Positions 5,388-8,468 of a stretch of 8,468 nt of DNA are shown here, in pieces. This DNA is from Promethearchaeota archaeon (GTDB lineage: Archaea; Asgardarchaeota; Lokiarchaeia; Sigynarchaeales; SOKP01). A model generated the notes under the pieces. The model searched no databases. It had not been told where the DNA came from and saw nothing but the letters and a program-made list of their open reading frames with translations. The stretch covers positions 1-8,468 of the forward strand of contig SDNV01000115.1 of NCBI GenBank assembly GCA_004524515.1, written 5' to 3'. A program made the translations under genes and the position numbers. The stretch's first letter is position 1. Each line of letters opens with the position of its first letter.

Positions 5388-5408
5388 AAGCTAAAAACTA
5401 TATAGCTT
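5388..5408. repeat. Short inverted repeat in the Hsp20/ATPase divergent region
   Basis: aagcta (5388-5393) and tagctt (5403-5408) are exact reverse complements with a 9-base spacer, about 80 bases upstream of the Hsp20 start. The TATA-like tttaaat near 5370 lies between it and Hsp20. It may be an operator for heat-shock control, but 6-bp arms in AT-rich DNA are weak evidence. Confidence 0.25.
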
Positions 5409-5447
5409 ATATTCTAGAAAAAATTGATTAGGTTAATAAATTTTATT

Positions 5448-5465
5448 CCAATTTAACAAAATTGG
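5448..5465. promoter_or_regulatory. Inverted repeat between TATA element and ATPase start: candidate operator
   Basis: ccaattt (5448-5454) and aaattgg (5459-5465) form a perfect 7-bp inverted repeat around aaca. It directly follows the TATA-like aataaattttatt (about 5436-5447) and so would cover the predicted transcription start. In archaea, repressors commonly bind at this place. It could alternatively form an RNA hairpin in the leader. Confidence 0.45.
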
Positions 5466-5502
5466 TTAAAAATTAAAATTATTAAAGGAAGTTGATTCAT
5501 AC

Positions 5503-7314
5503 ATGTATTCTGAACTTTCAGATGACGATAAACATATGTATCTAGAGGTGTTGCGTGAATCCCCAATTCTCCCCTTTAGCAATTATGTGTCTCGAGGGGA
5601 TATTCCGGATAAAATTGATATTGCCAGACCTAGGAATTATATTGACCGAGAAGTATATAGATTAGTACGTCAAACATATCGAGATCGATCCAGTAGATTG
5701 ATTCCAATACTGGGTTCTGCAGGGACAGGAAAAACTCATGCGTATCACTCATTTAAGGATAAGGAGCGAGACAATAGAAGAAAATTAGAGGAGTCAATTG
5801 AATCCGAGGAAATTGAAGTATCGCAATTTGAACCTGTTGATTGGACAATTGTCTACGTTCCAAGCCCCCCAGCCAGTATAAGAGTATTATTGCATGTGTA
5901 TACCTGTATTATCGAAGAGGTGGGTCCAGAAATCCTTAATGATGTGTCGAAGCGATTAGTAGAGAAATGGGGAGGAGGGAAAAAAGGAATTTTCCAAAAA
6001 CCCAAAATTGATGAGGTCATTCAAATGGGTATTCGGGAATTTCCTGGTGTTTTCGCAGATTGCGTTAAAGCGCTTGTTACTTATCAATTAGATAAAAATA
6101 GAAAAGCTTTAGCTGAACGATGGCTTCTAGGAGAAGATTTAGAACCTGAAGAACTGAGTGATTTAGGCATTAATTCCGTAGTGGAAGAGGATGATGTATG
6201 TCTGGCATTAATAAAAATTATCACTGAAAATTTAGAAAGAGTTCTTATCCTTTATTTTGATGAACTTGAGTCACCTTATAGAATGCACGGTGAAGCTGCT
6301 GAAAGAAAATTCCTCGAAATATTAAAAAGATTGTATAATGAAGTAAAAGGTTTAGTGATAACTGTAGCTGTTTTAAAGGAAGTTTGGCCAAGAATTCTGG
6401 AAATTGCAGATCCTCCTTTACGATCGCGAATGGAGCCAGAACAAGATTTAAAGCCTTTTAGTTTAAACGATTTGAAAATCTTTTTCTCTAAAAGTATGGA
6501 GACATTTTGGGATGAGAATAATTTAAATCCTCCACTTTATCCCCTCTTTCCATTGAATGAGAAGTTAATAGAAATGATTTTTGACAAAACGAAAGGTAAT
6601 CCAAGAAACTCAATAAAATTATGTAGAAGGTTCATTGATAAGGTTGTAATGGAAGAAATGTCCGTGGAAGAATTATTAGAAGCGGGAGTAGAGATTGTAG
6701 CGACAGTCAAGCCTCCTTCAGAAACAGAAGAAGTTATCGATTTTTCTAAACCAAGAGAGGTTATAAGGAAGAAAATTGAGGAAATCTTAGCTGAAGAAGA
6801 ATATACAATCGATGTGAATCCCGCATCTGTGGCAGGAGCTGCTTTAAAATGTATAAATATGATTGGAGAAAATAAAGGAAAGGAGTTCAAAACGCAGATG
6901 GAATTCAAATTTCTTTTAGGAAAAAGAACTCAGACACTCGCAGCTTTAATTGAAACGGGAGGTAAAAAATGGGGTTTAGAAATTCCCTCAATAAAAACTT
7001 TCGATAGAAGTGCAGGAGTGGCAGGATATTATGCCGCTAAACGATTGAAAGATGCAATTACCGAAAATGCGATTGACGCGGCTATTTTAATTGTTCCCCA
7101 AGGCACTGGAGGCGCTAAGTATGAGATGATGCTCCAAAATACCCCTCAAATTCATAGAGTGGAATTAAATAATGATATTGGCGAGAAATTAATTGCTAAT
7201 GCCTTAACCTATCCTACAGAAGCAGGATGGGATATTGCTAGAATATTATTTCCGGATATTGGAGAATATGAGCCTCCTGTTGTCGAAGAAACACCGCCAG
7301 AGGAACAATCTTAA
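5503..7314 (+). CDS. AAA+/STAND-like P-loop ATPase with unassigned C-terminal domain
   Basis: A 603-residue soluble protein. The N-terminal segment ARPRNYIDREVYRLVRQTY leads into Walker A GSAGTGKT (71-78). Walker B is VLILYFDELES, with D253-E254. LRSRM (306-310) may supply an arginine finger, and GNPRNSIKLCRR (365-376) is a sensor-2 and lid-like motif of Orc1/Cdc6- and STAND-type ATPases. The core is about 45-385. A Glu-rich linker follows, then a distinct alpha/beta domain at about 437-585 (KKWGLEIPSIK, AGVAGYYAAKRL, DAAILIVPQGTGG) which I cannot assign. It has the look of a restriction-endonuclease-like or Rossmann-like fold, but no full catalytic motif is evident. The tail is acidic and Pro-rich. 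The ATG at 5503 has aggaag 11 bases upstream. GC content is visibly higher than in neighbours. It could be an Orc-like, defence or protein-remodelling ATPase; there is no partner gene to decide. Confidence 0.7.
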   Translation: MYSELSDDDKHMYLEVLRESPILPFSNYVSRGDIPDKIDIARPRNYIDREVYRLVRQTYRDRSSRLIPILGSAGTGKTHAYHSFKDKERDNRRKLEESIESEEIEVSQFEPVDWTIVYVPSPPASIRVLLHVYTCIIEEVGPEILNDVSKRLVEKWGGGKKGIFQKPKIDEVIQMGIREFPGVFADCVKALVTYQLDKNRKALAERWLLGEDLEPEELSDLGINSVVEEDDVCLALIKIITENLERVLILYFDELESPYRMHGEAAERKFLEILKRLYNEVKGLVITVAVLKEVWPRILEIADPPLRSRMEPEQDLKPFSLNDLKIFFSKSMETFWDENNLNPPLYPLFPLNEKLIEMIFDKTKGNPRNSIKLCRRFIDKVVMEEMSVEELLEAGVEIVATVKPPSETEEVIDFSKPREVIRKKIEEILAEEEYTIDVNPASVAGAALKCINMIGENKGKEFKTQMEFKFLLGKRTQTLAALIETGGKKWGLEIPSIKTFDRSAGVAGYYAAKRLKDAITENAIDAAILIVPQGTGGAKYEMMLQNTPQIHRVELNNDIGEKLIANALTYPTEAGWDIARILFPDIGEYEPPVVEETPPEEQS

Positions 7315-7581
7315 GTTATAAATTAATATTTTAATTAAAAAACTATTCTTTATTCACTCTTTTTAAAAAAACCATATTATTATCTAATAAAGAGTAAAAG
7401 TTGAATTAATAATTTAGAATCTTAATTTTTTTAGAAGTAAATAATCCGAAATATGTATTTAAGTAGAATAATTGATAAATGTGAGAAATAATATATATGT
7501 AAAATTTCTATTATTAAATATAATTTACCTTCACTATTTTTGAAAATTCATAACATAATAAAATCTCACTTCAATAGCTAG
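7315..7581. other. Intergenic: ATPase 3' end and promoter of the CxxC protein gene
   Basis: 267 very A/T-rich bases with no gene. T-rich ttctttattcactcttttt (7346-7364) follows the ATPase stop and may end transcription; its actcttt (7356-7362) can pair with aaagagt (7389-7395). TATA-like aatatatat (7489-7497) and ttaaatataattt (7514-7526) are candidates for the promoter of the gene at 7582, the second giving a start near 7545. Confidence 0.35.
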
Positions 7582-8427
7582 ATGATAATTAATATTCGCT
7601 GTCCAACATGTGGAAAATGGGGTGATATAGAGATTTCAGAAGAATCAGCGAAAAGCATTTCACGTGGACTCCTTTGTGTGAATATACCTCATAATACTAT
7701 CTGTCCAGATTCTTTTATAGCTTATTTAGACAAAAATTTAAAAGTACGCGACTATTTTGTTGCTGATTTTCAAATAGAAATCCCCCAAACTATTTTTGAG
7801 AAACCAGACAAGCAAAAAAAACTTATTGTAGAACAATTAATGGATATCGATTTGATTAAACTAAACTTACCCGCTATTCTTCTTTCCTATCTGCTCAGAG
7901 GTATATTTCTAAAAAAGAAAATGGCTTTAATTATCGAGGAAGATTTTTTAAATATCCATATTATTAACTTTTTTAATTATATAACTCAAGATACCTTTAT
8001 ATCTGAGATTGTTATAATTTCTAAAGATGATTATCAAACTAAAAAAAAACAATTTAGGGATTATGTAGTTTTCGATGGAAACGAAATTATTAATGATAAG
8101 GACAAAATAATTAATCCCAAAAAAATTGCCATCGAAAAGAGGATTATTCATCAATTTATTGCCGAATCAGATAAAACTTTATGTATAGTCATGTTAAAAA
8201 ATGAAATTCATAAAGCCTTTGAATTATCTAAATTTATTGCTGAATATATTAATAAAGCAGAAGATAAAAAGAAAATTGATATAAATAAAATCAGTGGTGG
8301 TTTACAAGAAGCATATAAAAATAAAATATCTTCAGTCTATTTAAATTTCTTATTTGAGATTGTTCAAAACTATTTCGAGGTTGCTATTCCAAGCAGTATT
8401 AAACTCGTTTTAAAAATGATTTTTTGA
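7582..8427 (+). CDS. Hypothetical protein with N-terminal CxxC domain (Asgard-type)
   Basis: A 281-residue protein of unknown function. The N-terminal 65 residues form a small module: INIRCPTCGKWGDIEISEE with C7 and C10, then C32 and C41 in GLLCVNI and TICPDSFIAYLDKNLKVRDY. The four cysteines could bind one zinc, though the spacing after CxxC is unusual. I associate this module, including the D-K-N-x-K-V-R segment, with proteins common in Lokiarchaeal genomes; that is recollection, not a search result. Residues about 75-281 are helical and Lys/Ile-rich, with alternating hydrophobic stretches such as IVEQLMDIDLIKLNLPAILL and MALIIEEDFLNI, and no further motif. No signal peptide is present; the hydrophobic stretches are short and interrupted by charges. 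The ATG at 7582 has no ribosome binding site, so it may be translated from a leader lacking one. A/T-rich codon use matches the endonuclease and longin-like genes. Confidence 0.6.
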   Translation: MIINIRCPTCGKWGDIEISEESAKSISRGLLCVNIPHNTICPDSFIAYLDKNLKVRDYFVADFQIEIPQTIFEKPDKQKKLIVEQLMDIDLIKLNLPAILLSYLLRGIFLKKKMALIIEEDFLNIHIINFFNYITQDTFISEIVIISKDDYQTKKKQFRDYVVFDGNEIINDKDKIINPKKIAIEKRIIHQFIAESDKTLCIVMLKNEIHKAFELSKFIAEYINKAEDKKKIDINKISGGLQEAYKNKISSVYLNFLFEIVQNYFEVAIPSSIKLVLKMIF

Positions 8428-8450
8428 ATTTCATTGAATAGAATTGTTTT

Positions 8451-8468
8451 ATGGGAAAAAAACAAGAA
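8451..8468 (+). CDS. Possible start of the next gene (truncated by window edge)
   Basis: ATG at 8451 opens MGKKQE and runs off the window. It is 23 bases after the previous stop on the same strand, which would suit co-transcription. Six codons are too few to judge. Confidence 0.3.

Noticed and set aside
6537..6908. 123-residue open frame on the minus strand
   Set aside because: Shadow inside the ATPase gene; the Ser/Thr/Ile-rich product reflects antisense of Glu/Lys-rich coding sequence.
7948..8154. 68-residue open frame on the minus strand
   Set aside because: Inside the CxxC protein gene and Asn/Ile/Phe-rich, as expected for antisense of A/T-rich coding DNA.
1..8468. CRISPR array, insertion sequence or prophage
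   Set aside because: No regularly spaced repeats, no transposase or phage structural genes and no long terminal inverted repeats were seen; the only mobile-type gene is the homing endonuclease.

Overview
The window looks like a piece of an Asgard archaeal chromosome, most likely of the Lokiarchaeia type. The reasons are an AT-rich composition, archaeal TATA-like elements upstream of several genes, an intron-containing archaeal tRNA, a longin-like small-domain protein, a methanogenesis-marker-9-like cysteine protein, and a CxxC protein of a style I associate with Lokiarchaeal genomes. The lineage call is inference from gene content; no taxonomic marker other than the tRNA is present.

Layout, left to right. 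Positions 1-351 hold the 3' part of a PhnN-like ribose 1,5-bisphosphokinase. Positions 489-1247 encode a free-standing two-motif LAGLIDADG homing endonuclease. Only 36 bases after its stop lies what I read as a tRNA-His(GTG) gene (1284-1443) broken by three small introns, one each in the D-loop, the anticodon loop and the T-loop. This is the most notable find of the window and is easily missed by eye or by default gene finders. Next come a methanogenesis-marker-9-like protein (1601-2062), a weakly coding stretch (2063-2471), a longin-like protein (2472-3110) and a 52-residue small protein with its own TATA box (3189-3347).

On the minus strand lie a PAP2-family membrane phosphatase (3447-4457) and, upstream of it, an archaeal Hsp20 small heat-shock protein (4676-5308). 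The Hsp20 gene is divergent from a 603-residue AAA+/STAND-like ATPase (5503-7314), whose promoter region carries a perfect 7-bp inverted repeat between the TATA-like element and the gene. After a non-coding gap comes a 281-residue protein with an N-terminal CxxC/C/C domain (7582-8427), then the possible first codons of another gene at the right edge.

The genes do not form one pathway. Most have their own upstream AT-rich promoter and appear to be single transcription units. The functional cluster worth attention is the homing endonuclease next to the triply interrupted tRNA-His, which suggests past or present intron mobility into this tRNA locus.
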